A DNA stretch of 64,000 bases, from the NCBI GenBank assembly GCA_032164295.1, contig JAJHTX010000009.1:992001-1056000 (forward strand). The letters run 5' to 3'. The position numbers and the translations under genes were made by a program. The DNA comes from Inonotus obliquus. Taxonomy: Eukaryota > Basidiomycota > Agaricomycetes > Hymenochaetales > Hymenochaetaceae. Positions 1 to 12,482 of this stretch are shown here, one piece after another. Within the stretch, counting starts at the first letter, position 1. Every line of letters starts with the position of its first letter. The notes beneath the pieces were generated by a model, which saw only the letters and a program-made list of their open reading frames with translations, had not been told where the DNA came from and ran no database searches.

Positions 1-706
1 CAGTGCGATGAGCATTCTCGACGGAGCATGAGCAGGATGAGCATGGCCGAAATTGACGCTCTCTGTTTGCGAGATTCGTTCCGCCGAAGTGGAATGTCTA
101 CTCGACGCAGTGAAAGCCATAGCATTCTTGACTTTGACGATCATCCTCCGCGCACTTATTTTTAAGGAGAGTGGATGTGCTCTATTTCCTTGTCTCCTAC
201 TCCAAGGGCATGCTCTTATTCTGCGAAAAGTGTTTTCCTGTCCTCTTTGCAATGAAGGACATTCCGAGCTGCTTGCGTGTGCTAACTCCTTTGCTAATTC
301 TGATGTATCCTGATTGAGCGCTGTCCAGATGCTATTCCGGGACCTCGCCGTGGCCCGATTCCGACTGCGAAGATAGCGAGACTTGCGGTAACTTCGGGGC
401 GACGAAGTTTCTTGAATGAAACCTTAGCCCAGTCCGCATCCTTGGCGAGGATGTTGTTGAACTTCATCTTGCAGAACTCAACTTACTGGACGGGAAGTCT
501 TCTTGAAGGAAGAAGGGCTTTCTGCCAGGATTTCGCGTCCATGGCGTTCTTTCCTCGACTTCGGTCTCGGCGCGCTTTCGTCGATTGTGCTTCCGTAGTC
601 AGACTCACAGGCGATGACCTTCGATATCCCCATTAAGCAGCAACTGATGAATTGTCACCGGACAACAGAATGCTTCGGCATGCCTTGCGAATTCTGAGTT
701 CGACAT
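1..706 (-). CDS. Unrecognised multi-exon protein, 5' part, cut by window edge
   Basis: I do not recognise this protein. The proposed start is the ATG at 706-704, opening MSNSEFARHAEAFCC. Three introns can be placed with consistent phase: a GTGAGT donor after the HRL-type end of exon 1, a GTAAGT donor with a 64-nt intron, and a 44-nt intron starting GTCCCG. Each join keeps the frame. The last visible exon (about 296 down to 1) is open for roughly 98 codons and leaves the window without a stop. The product is basic and Ser-rich with no visible membrane segment or known domain. It is divergent from the glycogen phosphorylase gene, with about 520 bp between start codons. The long open exon and three phase-compatible introns make coding likely, but the exact structure is uncertain. 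Confidence 0.5.
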
Positions 707-1227
707 GGTTTGTAGCCTGGGTTTCGTTGGTCGTGAACCACTGCTAATCCATGTAGCAACCTTTGTAGTAACAAAGGCCCACCGAAGGAGAAACGATTCT
801 CCTTTCGGTGAATGATTTCAAGTCCTATGGGCGGGATTGATATGGATAATGAGAAACTGATCACTGATCAGACCGCGTGAACGGATGTAATGGTGGAAGC
901 CGAGAAGTGAGCTCCAAGGAGGTTCTATCATGTAATAAGAATGAATTAACACGAACGGATGGTGGTCACAAGCCGTGGCGAGATGTTGAATCTTGTTTAC
1001 TCCTTACTAAATATAGAAGTACACTTACCCTCTATGGGGTTTCGAAATTTTCATCGCCACAGACCCTCAAAATATTAAATATTCTGGGCTCTTGACGCTC
1101 CGTGGCGTGGCATTGATAAATCGCGTACCTACTACTAGTACTAGTTCACCCTCTCTGAATCTTACCACCCCACTCTCTTCCTGAGAGTTACCAGACGCGT
1201 CGGCTCTTCCCTATCTACGCGTCGACG
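707..1227. promoter_or_regulatory. Divergent intergenic promoter region
   Basis: This is a 521-bp spacer between divergent start codons, so it should hold promoters for both the unrecognised minus-strand gene and glycogen phosphorylase. I see no open frame with coding character. The part just upstream of 1228 is pyrimidine-rich, as is usual for fungal 5' UTRs. Confidence 0.5.
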
Positions 1228-4200
1228 ATGACCTCCACGATCGACACTAAGCAGATCGGGCAGCCGAGGCCCCGTCCGCGCCGTCATGTCCGTAGTTTGA
1301 CCGGTAATACCTTTCGCCACACTCTGTGATCAGTGTTCGCGATTATCTGACGGCGTCATCCATCCAGGCTTCATTGGCGAAAAGGACGAAACGGGTAAAG
1401 AGATATGGCCTCGCGGCGACGAGAAAACGTGGAAGGAGAACCTGCGAGGTACTGATTCTGGTATGTTGACTTTGAGCGATTATTTTTGCTTGTTCGTCCT
1501 CTTAAATCACTACCCGCTGTAGATGTCAAATCCATCACGAAGTCGATCGTCCACCATGTCCAGACATCCCTCGCCCGCCAGGCATACAACATTGAGAATC
1601 CTGGCGCGTACCGTGCTGTCGCTCTGTCCGCTCGAGATGACCTCATTGTATGCCCAATTTCCCAAAAAAGGAAGTGCATATAGTCAACTAATATTAACCC
1701 CTACCTCTTGTCTCGTAGGTGAACTGGAATGATACGCAGCTTCAATACACGCGCACTGCGCCGAAGCGCGCCTATTATTTGTCTATGGAGTTCCTTATGG
1801 GCCGTGCCCTCGACAATGCGCTCCTCAACCTTGGACTCAAGAAGGAGTTTACAGACTCCGTTGACAAGCTGGGTTTCAACCTTGAAGACCTGATCGGTGA
1901 ACTTCCTAATTCTGATCCTTCATTGAAAATACCGTTCAACGCATACTGTTATAGATTGTGAGCGTGACGCAGGTTTGGGTAACGGTGGTCTCGGTCGCCT
2001 TGCTGCCTGCTACCTGGACTCTAGTGCGAGCACGGAACTTCCCGTGTGGGGCTATGGATTGCGTTACAAGTACGGTATTTTCCAGCAATTGATTGCCCCC
2101 GACGGATCGCAGCTCGAGGCTCCCGATCCATGGCTCAACTCCACAAACCCGTGGGAACTTGCGCGCCCTGATGTGACTGTGGAAATCCGCTTCTACGGAC
2201 ATGCTGAGCGCATTGACAACCATAAGGCTATCTGGAGTGGTGGTCAAGAAGTCATTGCCGTGGCTTACGATGCTCCGATTCCTGGTTACCACACGAAGAC
2301 AACAGTAATTTCAATTTTATAGATGTGCATCAGGCCGTATATTCATTCTCCGTTTACAGAACAACTTGCGTCTCTGGGAGAGCAGGCCCGTCCGAGGCTT
2401 CGATTTTAATTCATTCAATGCTGGTGACTATGAAAGGGCTGTTCAAGCGTCGAATGATGCGGAGACCATCACTTCGGTCCTGTATCCTAACGACAACACC
2501 ATGGTCGGTAAGGAACTGCGCCTTAAACAGCAGTACTTCTGGACGGCAGCCAGCTTGAGCGACATCCTCCGTCGCTTCAAGAACCTCGGCAAGCCATTTG
2601 AGCAGTTCCCCGACTATGTCGCGATCCAGCTGAACGATACGCACCCGACTCTGGCTATTCCGGAGCTGATGCGCCTTCTGGTTGATGAAGAGGATGTCCC
2701 GTGGGATACAGCGTGGAACATCACGATTAACACGTTCTTCTTCACGAACCACACAGTTTTGCCGGAGGCTTTGGAGAAATGGCCCGTCCCTCTTATCCAG
2801 CACCTTCTGCCCCGCCATATGCAGATAATCTTCGACATCAACATGTACTTCCTTCAGCAAGTCGAGAAGAAGTTCCCCGGTGACCGCGACAGACTTGCGC
2901 GCATGTCGCTCATCCAAGAGGGTGTGCCGCAGTACGTGCGCATGGCAAACCTCGCTTGCGTTGGTAGCCGCAAAGTCAATGGCGTGGCTGAGCTACACAG
3001 TGAGCTCGTGAGAACGACAATCATGAAAGATTTCGTAGAATTCTACGGTGTCAGCAAGTGAGTAGCGCCGTGTCGTGTGTGATACCACTTTCATTGACTG
3101 CCGGATTTCTTCAGGTTCTCGAATGTCACTAATGGCAGTAAGTTTGCTGTGCATATATCGAGTATCTTCCTCTCTAAGGAATATCTACTTGTCAGTTACT
3201 CCGCGCCGCTGGCTAGACCAGTGCAACCCTCTCCTTTCAGATCTCATTACCGAGACGCTGAAAATCAAGAAGGAGGTCTGGCTGAAGGATCTCTTCAAGC
3301 TTGAGGGATTGCTCAAGCATGTTGATGATCCCCAGTTCCAGAAGAGGTGGGCTGCAGTTAAGCAAAGCAACAAGGAGAAGCTTGGGCGCTATGTCGAAAG
3401 TACCTTGGGTGTAAGTCAATACCTTTTTTTGATCTCTGATATCTCATCTCAAGTCACTCGCGGGTTAGATTATTGTCAACACAAAAGCAATGTTCGACGT
3501 GCAGGTCAAGCGTCTACATGAATACAAGGTAAAGAGCTATTGGTTCATTGTCTGGTCGCTGTAGGGACCTGACATCCTTCCGTAGCGTCAAACCTTGAAC
3601 CTTCTCGGCGTCGTCCATGTAAGCTTGAGCATTGTCACCCTCTCTTACCATATTGACTTTCTGCCCTCCAAAAGCGCTACCTTGCTCTCAAAGCCATGAC
3701 CCCTGAGGAGAGGAAGAAGGTCAATCCACGTGTCGTGTTCTTTGCCGGCAAGGCTGCTCCGGGGTACTACATCGCCAAGTTGACTATCCGCCTGATCGTG
3801 AACGTTGCGCGTGTCATCAACGCTGATCCCGACACTAAAGAATACCTCGAGATGTTCTTCCTGCCCGACTACTCAGTCTCGCTTGCAGAGCTTCTCATCC
3901 CTGCTTCGGATCTTTCGCAGCACAGTAAGCATACTTTTTAGCTTTTCCGCTTCACCAAATCTCCAAAATGACCGTAACTGCTTTACAGTCAGTACAGCGG
4001 GAACTGAAGCATCCGGTACCAGTAACATGAAGTTTTGCTTGAATGGAGGCCTACTTCTTGGTACTGTCGACGGTGCCAATATTGAGATTGCAGAGGAAGT
4101 AGGCGAGAGCAACGTCTGTGAGTTGAGACTTCATAATGTGCATATTTCTGGCTCACATTTTGCATAGTCTTCTTCGGTCATTTGACACCGGCTGTCGAAG

Positions 4201-4784
4201 AGCTACGCTATCAGCACACCTACGTACGCATTCCGTCCTTTTCTTAAGGGTCTAAGTATTTATCCATCGTACCCGTAGCATCCTGTTCCAGTAGAACAGA
4301 AGTCTCCGGCCCTTGCCGCTGTCCTTGATGCGATTTCTTCGGGCCGTTTCGGTGATGCACATGTCTACGAACCGTCCGTGGCGTGGCCTCTCATTGGCCT
4401 AGTTGTATAGAGTACTAACAGACTTTTGTCCCCTATAGTCTCCTCAACACTATCAGGCAGGGCGACTACTACTTGATTACTGAAGACTTCGACTCTTGTG
4501 AGTCACTTTTTACGTGCCTTGAGAACAGTCGCACTGACAGTGGAATGTCCATTTCCCTAGATATACAAGCGTTGGCGATGGTTGATGAAGCATACCAAGA
4601 CCGTACGGAATGGATTAAGAAGAGCATCCGCACTAGCGCGAAGGTACGCATTCTCAATTCTGTGGGCGATGACTTTCGTATCGAAACATATTAATTCAAA
4701 CAGATGGGCAAGTTCAGCTCGGATCGTGCCATCATGAGCTATGCCGATGAATATTGGAACGTCGAGCCGTGCAAGGTCTCGTAA
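1228..4784 (+). CDS. GPH1: Glycogen phosphorylase
   Basis: Glycogen phosphorylase (GT35 family) releases glucose-1-phosphate from cytosolic glycogen using pyridoxal phosphate. Roughly sixteen short introns can be placed. Exons in order give RHVRSLTG, the [20 protein letters not shown] block, the [19 protein letters not shown] glycine-rich segment, [46 protein letters not shown], and the cofactor region [16 protein letters not shown], whose Lys carries PLP. All catalytic-core blocks are present at normal spacing, so the enzyme should be active. The ATG at 1228 directly starts the conserved N-terminus after a short Pro/Arg-rich leader. The stop follows [11 protein letters not shown], the expected C-terminus for the family. 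Product identity is secure; a few splice boundaries are inferred. Confidence 0.95.
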
Positions 4785-5290
4785 GTGCGAGGGACGCTGA
4801 CCATGCGGCTGAAGTTAGAGAACGCCCTGGGCCTCTTTCGCGCATACATGGAGGATAAAAGAACGCTTCTGGACAGTTTAAGCACGTATAAAAATGAAGG
4901 GTTTCCAGAAAGAAATAGCTTCAATAGCTACACTTGTGTAGAATGCATAAAACTTACATAGGGAATTGAATTGTATGCACTGCTCACTGAGTTGGGAAAG
5001 ATCGACGGAATCGCTGAGTTGACTTAGTCATCGGAAATGGAAATATGGAGATCTGCATTGGTCGTAAATGACAATCATTCTCAGTGATTTCTATAACCAG
5101 ATCGTGGTCGCACACAGTATCTGCCATTGTAGCGTGTTCTGCAGAGTCCGTGCTTAGACAATAAGCACGCCATATGCAACGAAGCATGTCGTGGGCGAAA
5201 TCGCTTTCCTCCATCTCCTGGGCTTTCCCTCAATAATGCCGTTGATCGAGCTACTAACGTCCCCTTACTTACGCAATACCGTTCGAAACG
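4785..5290. other. Intergenic spacer between GPH1 and the monooxygenase
   Basis: A 506-bp spacer that should hold the 3' UTR of glycogen phosphorylase and the promoter of the monooxygenase gene. Nothing else is visible; the short open frames here lack coding character. Confidence 0.4.
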
Positions 5291-7616
5291 ATGCTCAATC
5301 CGCGTCAAATAGCACTAAACTGGCTTACAAGCTTTTCTGATGCACTGGGGCGGAAAGATGTATTGGCCATTTGTGATCTCTTCCTCACCGACGGATGGCT
5401 ACGTGATGCCTTGGTTTTTAGCTGGGATGTCCGTTCCCTTGAAGGTCGCGAAAGGATCGGGAAGTACCTGAGTGAACGACTGTCTCGCTCGTCGATTGAT
5501 CCAGGGAGTATTAGGCTGGATGAAGGATTGGGTTTGGAGCCGGGGATGTTTGAGCTTGCGAGCGATGTGAAGGGCGTGGAAGCTGCGTTTGTTTTTGAGG
5601 CGCCGATGATAGTCGGTCGTGGATTCGTTCGTCTTCAGGTAGAGTCATCGTCGCACTCTGAACATTCGAGGGAGAACGGGCTTCTAGACGCGCGGGACCC
5701 TCGTTGGAAAGCATTATTGGTGTACATTGCTGTTGAAGATATCAAAGGCCACGAGGAGGCAGACCATGAATTAGGAATGTATTCTGGGCATACGAAAGCA
5801 TGGTCTGAAGTTGTTGCTGAGCGAAGAGCGGTGATAGAGGCAGACCCGCAGGTTCTCATTAGTACGTCGCTGCCGATGTTTGTTTAGAGAAAGTTATACT
5901 AACACTCTGTGCCTCTTCAGTTGGTGCTGGGCAGACTGGACTGCAAGTAGCAGCACGTTTCAAGCAAATGAATATCCGTACGATTGTGGTAGAACGAAAT
6001 GAGCGTGTTGGAGATAACTGGCGGAAGCGGTATCCGACCCTTAGTTTGAATACACCTAGGACACATCATGCGCGTACGTACCTACAGAACAAAAGACCTG
6101 CATCATTTAAAGAAGGTTCGGACTAGTACTATACGCTCCGTACCCGCGTACATGGCCCACCTTCACACCGCGGGATAAAATTGCCTCGTGGTTAGAACAT
6201 TATGCGGAATCGCAGGACCTGGTCGTCTGGACCTCGACTTTTCCTCTTCCAACCCCTCAGTATAACCATTCTTCGCGAAAATGGAGCATTACTCTTTCCA
6301 GGGATGGTTCACTCGTCACTGTGCATCCGAAGCATATTATCCTCGCAACAGGCACCCTCGGTGATCCATATACACCTTCAATCCCGACTTTGCAGTCATT
6401 CCGCGGCACGATGATGCATGCATCCGAGTATGCTGGTGGACGAACCTTCACGGGTAAGCGTGTCCTAATTGTAGGCGCCGGAACGACAGCTGCGGATATA
6501 GCACAAGACCTACACTCGAGCAGAGCCGCATCTATCACAATGCTACAGCGTCATCCGACATGTGTCGTTTCACGCAAGCTCGCAGACACGGAGTTCAGAG
6601 CATGGCCGGAAGGCGTACCTGTTGAAGTGAGCGATTTTAGAGTCGCGGCGACTCCGCTAGGGCTAGCGAGTAAAATCGCAAGATTGCCGAGCGAACAAGC
6701 GAAACGTGCGGGAATGGATGGAGAGTTGAGACGTGGTTTGGAAACTAGAGGTTTTAAGACGACGGATGGACGAAATGGTGGAGGGAGGAGAGAACTTGTT
6801 TATGAACGTCTTGGAGGTGAGGTGCTCCATGCCACTTTCTCGAGCAAGATACTAATTGACGAGCTAGGCTACTGTCCGTGATTGCATATTCATCTTTATT
6901 GACCAGGATAGTCACGGATGCTTCTCATCTAGGGATTGATGTCGGTGCATCTGCACTCATAATCGATGGCACTGTGGTAGTCAAGTCAGGCGTTGAGATC
7001 ACTCGGTTCGATGAAAATGGGACGACCATCCTATTTTCGGACGGTTCGTTGTTGGATGCCGATGTTGTCATCTTCGCGTATGCTGTGTTTTCATGCTTCT
7101 TGTTCAATACCACCTGTGACACCTCTGGTTTATGCGCTTTGACAGGACAGGATATAAAAACATTCGACCATCTATGGAAGCGTTATTCGGAAGAGATACG
7201 ATCGGAAAGACGAGTGAAGTGTGGGGACTTGATGACGAGGGAGAACTACGAGGTTGTTATCGACCCTCAGGACACCCTGGAGTACGTCTTTCTCACTTCA
7301 TACCTTTTAAATGCTCTGGCGACTAACCACTAGTTCCAAACCTTTTCATTCGCAGCTCTGGTATGCAGCTGGTGATTTCTACCATTCTCGATACATGTCA
7401 AAGCAGCTGGTGAGTCATTTACCTTCCTACGTGAAGATCCCCCCTCAAAATCACATGCTCGAACATACTTTTGCCTGTATTGTGTCTCCAAAACAAAACT
7501 TTTATCTAACTCTTGATTGCTAGGCGCTTCTGATCAAGGCGGATGAGCTAGGCTCGGTAGGATATGAGAATTTGGCGTCGAGACCTATGAATGAAGGTGC
7601 ACTTTCTCAAACATAG
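5291..7616 (+). CDS. FAD-dependent monooxygenase (FMO / YUCCA-like)
   Basis: Flavin-containing monooxygenases use FAD and NADPH to oxygenate soft nucleophiles or, in the YUCCA group, indole-3-pyruvate. An N-terminal extension of about 195 residues, perhaps NTF2-like, comes first. The FAD-binding motif VGAGQTGLQVAARF follows, with an acidic strand end (VVERN) and VGDNWRKRYPTLSLNTPR. The NADPH-binding motif is VLIVGAGTTAADIAQDLH. The family FATGYKN signature is created exactly by splicing the intron that starts GTATGC near 7079, which supports the gene model. Other introns interrupt I-VGAG, HHA-LLYAPYP, LGG-IDVG, the GHPG segment and the KQL segment. The stop is at 7614-7616. The natural substrate cannot be told from sequence. 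The ATG at 5291 is the first plausible start. Confidence 0.9.
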
Positions 7617-7809
7617 CATTACGGGCATGGATTGGTGAAGTTGAAGTATTCTTGGAGAATTTACTTTAGCTTAGTTCGCTGAGCGCCCTATATTACAAAT
7701 AGACACAAAGATACTCAAGGACTCTAACAAAGTGATGTTATGGCAGGGGCAATAGAACACTGTATTTATGGATGTGCACGAATAAAACATGGTCAAATCA
7801 AATATTATT

Positions 7810-7893
7810 GACTCAGTGGTCTAGCGGTTATGATCTCTGTCTAACAATAAATGTGAGCACAGAGGGTCCCTGGTTCGAGACCAGGCTGAGTCA
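7810..7893 (+). tRNA. tRNA-Val (anticodon AAC) with 11-nt intron
   Basis: A full cloverleaf can be drawn. The 7-bp acceptor stem pairs GACTCAG with CTGAGTC, followed by discriminator A. The D arm contains TAGCGGTTAT. The anticodon stem pairs TCTGT with ACAGA. The T arm pairs CCTGG with CCAGG around TTCGAGA. The 18-nt anticodon loop fits 7 nt plus an 11-nt intron (ATAAATGTGAG) after position 37, leaving anticodon AAC. The internal A box (TGGTCTAGCGG) and B box (GGTTCGAGACC) match the Pol III consensus. The mature length is 73 nt before CCA. Confidence 0.93.
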
Positions 7894-7908
7894 CTACGGA
7901 TGGATCCA

Positions 7909-7916
7909 TTTTTTTT
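7909..7916 (+). terminator. Pol III T-run terminator of tRNA-Val
   Basis: Eight consecutive T residues begin 15 nt after the discriminator base of the tRNA, the usual arrangement for RNA polymerase III termination. Confidence 0.8.
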
Positions 7917-8144
7917 GTCTGCATCGGATTTACATAGCAGATGAGAGTGATATTGTAACGGCTCTGAATGAATGGTTTGATTCTTATTTTCTTGTTGGTC
8001 AAGTCAATTTCTAGTCCGACAAGGCAGTCAACTGGAGAAGGATGCCACATGTTTTATCGTCAACGAGCGTACCGGCGGTGATGTAATGTAAATAGTCTAG
8101 TCTCATGTAATGCAGACTGAGAAAACTGGTTGGTCTCAGCCACG

Positions 8145-10502
8145 ATGCTCGATACCCTCAATCAAGACGTCCTTGAACACATTGCATACTATGCAAGTAC
8201 CCATGTCCTACTTGGTCCTCCATCAGATTTAGTTCCCTTGCTCGCAGTCTCTCGTTACACTAACGCAAGTCTTCATCGCTCAACTAACCCGCATCTGTAT
8301 GCTCGCATATTCGCCGCCAAGTTTGATCTCACCGCCCCACGACGGCGTCTCGCACGGCTGTACGGTTCAGACCCTCGCTCGGTACTTTCTGCGAATGCTC
8401 TCGCCGAAGAGCTTGTGCGCAGATTCGCGATCCTCAAGCGCCTGCGCGCTGAGTTGGACGCGCGTTCATCCGACCCCGAGTCAGACAGTGAGACAGATGA
8501 TGGAAGCTGTCTCATGTCCAATGAGGTGGATCCAGGTCTCGATGAGCTGATGTGGACCGCGTTTTTGATGGTACTTGAGGATGAGGGACGCAATACGGCA
8601 CAATTGCGAGATGCACGGATTGAAGCATGGCTTGCTGTTTATTGGTTTGATGCTCAGGGCGCATCAGGGGCGATACGCAGACTCGCCGTTGATCGCTGGC
8701 CGATTGATACGTATTCAAAGGACTTGGGCCATAAGATAAGGCTCGCGTTAGGAATGTGGTTGTTCTGGTTATTCCTCAATCCAGGTTTGTGCTCGAGCTT
8801 GAGCAGGGTCCAGAAGTAGGCTGATCGTTTGCTGGATAATGTGTAGCTGCGTATGTTGCGAATCCGGACTTGTATCGTCGCGCAGAGAGAATTCTTAAGC
8901 TTGTTGCACTCAATGCTCCTTTGGTACGTCCATTGCCCATGCTATTAGTGAACTATAACCAATGATTCGTTGATAGTATCCATTGTCTCACTTTGCTTGG
9001 ACATCCTTTCGACCAGAACCACCTCGAATTCACTTCGGTGTTCCAGGTATTCCTAGCAGCGAGCCCATAGATCCACGTTCGGTGGCGAGATCTCGTTCTC
9101 AAAAAACAAGCTCAAGTGCTCCACTTCGGTTTATGTACTTCGGCCGTGAGCTTCCTCCTTTGGCTCCCCTTCCACTTGCGGTACCTGCAAACCTTGCCTT
9201 GCTTTCCCTGCAAGCACGAAGTAGACGGAATGCGGATACTCTTGAGGGCGGGCTTGAGCTTCTCGAACTCATAGGTCCTTCACTTGCGGAACCATTCGTC
9301 GCGTTTCCTGAAAATTTGCCGAATGCTGAGGGAGGTGTGATGCAGAGATCTAATGGGGAAGAGATAAATGGAAAGAGTGATGTTTCTCTGTCGGGAATAA
9401 GCTCGAAAGACGAGTCTCAGGTACACGCGGACAGTTATCGCTGGGAGTTTGACTGGTTGCGTTGTGTGTATGCGGTGAGCCAAAACGGTGCATATCCCGA
9501 CGGTTCTATTGGTCAAGGCCTGGATCCTCCGAGGAGGATGGACACAAGAAGATACAAAACGTACCAGCTGGGCAGTCTTGAAGGTTCCTGGGAGGGACCT
9601 TTCACAGTGAGTTTTCAGATATCTGTATTTGAATTTTCTTCATCTAAAATACGCATCGATTTAACCCGCTCCAGTACACGGAATTTCATAGTTTCGCGAC
9701 ATTACTTTCGGGAGCTGGGCCGTCTAAACTTCAAGACTGCTTAATTGCCCAGCATAATCAGACGTGGCGCTTACGCGAGTATCATTTACTCTCACTGCCT
9801 TCGCCACGCTCGAAGTATCCTTCTGCTTCGCCATCTCGAAAAAACGGCGCCAACGATGAACCGATACCACTTCCCGTAGGCGATGCGATCTCCGCACATT
9901 TTCCTGATGGTGTCACGTCTGAGGACGATTCTGCAGCGTTGCATTTACGTCTGCCATCTTCTTTCTCCCCGCCACCTTCTTTATCATCCATGAATCCGGA
10001 CCTGTTACCAAGGACGTATTCTTACACGCGGTGTCGCGGTTATCATCCTTCGGTTTCTGGTGTAAGCACTAATGGGAAAAACGGGGAGGAAGAAGAAGAT
10101 GAGAAATCGTACGCATCTCGAGTGGTGGACATCCTCTTAAGTGGGGAAGGTCACTCCGGATGGGGTGAATTCACTCTCTTGGGTCGTGTGAGGCCAGCAG
10201 ACGGGTTCATATGCGTCATGAAAACATACGTGAGTCATTCACTACCAACTCGGTCCTTTGAAACCCGTGAATATTAATAAATTTTGTGTTGGATGTTTGA
10301 TGATTTGTAGACGGGTGGGGATCGCGGGCGGTGGCTCTACCGAGGATATCTCGTCGGTGATGGAACTGCTCACTCGATTAGCCCGCCTGAATTTAATGAA
10401 GGCGAGAGCAAAGGATATATTGCTGGTCGTTGGCGCGATATGCTTTCTGCAGCCGAGACGCATGGGTATGAGGGCGCTTTCGCAATGGCGCGTAGGCGAT
10501 AA
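8145..10502 (+). CDS. F-box-like hypothetical protein
   Basis: The N-terminus (MLDTLNQDVLEHIAYYA, then LVPLLAVSRYTNASLHRS and LYARIFAAKFD) looks like an F-box-type fold, which would bind Skp1 in an SCF ubiquitin ligase. The rest has no catalytic motif I recognise. Introns follow LFLNP, NAPL, EGPFT and CVMKT. Joining these exons gives a continuous protein of about 700 residues with an acidic, Ser-rich linker (EEEEDEKSYASR) and the C-terminal block TGGDRGRWLYRGYLVGDG. A 14-kDa-sized exon is the longest single open part. The start is the ATG at 8145; an upstream in-frame TTG is not a credible start. The gene is well supported; the F-box assignment is an inference from the first 70 residues. Confidence 0.8.
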
Positions 10503-11084
10503 AATATGCAAGAAATTGCATCTCGAAGGTTATGGAAGCGTGTTCTGTCTTTTCATTGTTTGAATAGTACTTGTATTTGCTTGGAGATCTACGTATGTCT
10601 GTATGTTAGTGTACTGTACTACGTATTTGGAGGTTATGATTACTGTACGTGTGTTTATCCCTGTATGTACATCTGTACTGTATGCCCTTGTTCAATTAGG
10701 AAATTTGGCATCGTTCAAATCTTATGAGTATCCAAACTAGTTTTGCTTTGTTGCGGGTAGTAATTTACAGTGGTGTGGTAGTGATATCGGACTACGGTGG
10801 TTTATAGCGACTGGTCCTTCTTCAAAGGAAAACCGATCATCACCCGCGTCAGCAATCTAAGTCACAAGCGAGCGGAGTAGAAAGAGACCTGTAGAAGTAG
10901 CATTGTACCACAAGCAAGAACAAACAGGCACAAGCAAACGCACACTACGACAGGCTGAGACACACTCCTCTCACACAAGCCAGCCACACAAAATCGCGGT
11001 AATACATGTCTCCCCTAAAGGCTTCTCGCGCGTATCTGATCGAGTATGCTATAGGAAGACCTGACTGTCAACCGCCCGTTCCTC
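10503..11084. other. Intergenic spacer upstream of the F-box pair
   Basis: A 582-bp spacer. The first half is T/GT-rich and probably holds the 3' UTR of the preceding gene; the second half is CA-rich (many ACA and CACA steps). No gene is visible. Confidence 0.4.
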
Positions 11085-12482
11085 ATGGAAAAAATACCGG
11101 ACGAAATCCTTCGGGACATCTTCCGCAACAGTTTGCCGGACATTGAGATGATGAGGGAGCCCCATTCGCTCGTCTCTGTAACGGCACCGATGGACATATC
11201 CCATGTTTGTCGTCGCTGGCGCAGCGTATCTCTTTCCTTCGGGGTGCTATGGTCTTTCCTTTCGATTTATTATGACTTTGAAGAGGATCCTCACGCCGAA
11301 GGATGGACCCATGGTGTCTTCTTCACGTGGCTTGAGAGGACGAACAAGTCACCGCTCAATTTTTCCATTGTTTGTGAGCCCTCACGCCTCCGGTTTCTTG
11401 AACGTGCTTGTACCGAGATGGAACCCCTTTTCTTGACCTTGCTTTCGCAACAACGACGATGGAGGGACGTCCGCTGCATATTTCGGTCTGTCGAGTACGC
11501 GGAAATGCTCAGGCCGAAGCTACGTCATATCGAGCTGAACGACATGCCACTGCTCGAGTCTTTGGAATTCCTCGCCATTTTTGCATCGGATGACAATAAA
11601 TTAGTGGTTCCGCGTATCGACATTGCGAAGTCCCCGCGCCTGGAATGGTTGAAGTTAGGTGGTGAATTCGTCCTCGAACGCGGGGATAATCCGTTACGCG
11701 CTCTGAGGGGTGTGATTTTTTCTGTATCTGTCATGCATTGGCGCGACTCGAGAACGGCGCGATTCTGTTTGGAGATCTTGTCAGCAAATCCGGACCTGGT
11801 TTGCTTGTCCGTTGGGTGGAAGCTTCACGTAGATTGTGCCTATGCTCCTGACACAGCGATGACGGACCATACCCCCTTAATTCACAATATCCAAGAACTA
11901 TCGTTCTCGACAGTAAGATCTCCCATGATACCGATTAGCGCATTTGGACCGCTCATCATGGAAAGATTAACAGCGCCTTGCTTGAAGGTTTTGAACATCG
12001 AAAACGATCAGTTTTCCAAATCAGGCCCTGTCCTCTACAACTTCATTCAGCGTTCCCTCCCACCTCTGGTTAAACTCACAGCGAGTGGCGGTTACACCAG
12101 TCAGGACACGTTACTTCCAACGCTTCGTCTATTGCCTTCTCTAAAGGAGCTCATTCTCGAGGGATGCAGACCACAAGCGTGGCCCTATCGAGAGCTTACC
12201 CTACATGAGGATAAGGACGTGCTATGCCCCGGGCTTAAAAGCGTTGCCTTAAAGTTTTTCGGTACTGGGGAGGAAGATGCTTGCGAGGCTCTATATGCCA
12301 TGTGTACCATGATTGAGTCGCGAAATACTGATTCGGCAACGGTAGCAGTCGAACAAATTCTTTTCTGCGGGGAGTATAGGATCGAGTGGCCAAATGGAAA
12401 AATACGTGAACTTTGCGATGAGATGGTGAAAGGGATTAGGTCTGGAAAACGTGGTACCCGCAATATATATGTTTCCTTTTAA
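11085..12482 (+). CDS. F-box protein (first of tandem pair)
   Basis: This single-exon gene of 465 codons starts MEKIPDEILRDIFRNSLP and continues ISHVCRRWRSVSLSFGVLWS, the N-terminal F-box form typical of mushroom-forming fungi. The remaining roughly 380 residues carry Leu-rich stretches such as LRLLPSLKELILEG, consistent with an irregular LRR-like substrate-binding region. By family it would act as the substrate receptor of an SCF E3 ubiquitin ligase; its target is unknown. It is closely related in layout to the next gene, 295 bp downstream on the same strand, including shared PVLYNFIQRS/PVLYEFVQRS and CTMIESR/CTMVESR blocks. That points to tandem duplication. Confidence 0.88.
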   Translation: MEKIPDEILRDIFRNSLPDIEMMREPHSLVSVTAPMDISHVCRRWRSVSLSFGVLWSFLSIYYDFEEDPHAEGWTHGVFFTWLERTNKSPLNFSIVCEPSRLRFLERACTEMEPLFLTLLSQQRRWRDVRCIFRSVEYAEMLRPKLRHIELNDMPLLESLEFLAIFASDDNKLVVPRIDIAKSPRLEWLKLGGEFVLERGDNPLRALRGVIFSVSVMHWRDSRTARFCLEILSANPDLVCLSVGWKLHVDCAYAPDTAMTDHTPLIHNIQELSFSTVRSPMIPISAFGPLIMERLTAPCLKVLNIENDQFSKSGPVLYNFIQRSLPPLVKLTASGGYTSQDTLLPTLRLLPSLKELILEGCRPQAWPYRELTLHEDKDVLCPGLKSVALKFFGTGEEDACEALYAMCTMIESRNTDSATVAVEQILFCGEYRIEWPNGKIRELCDEMVKGIRSGKRGTRNIYVSF

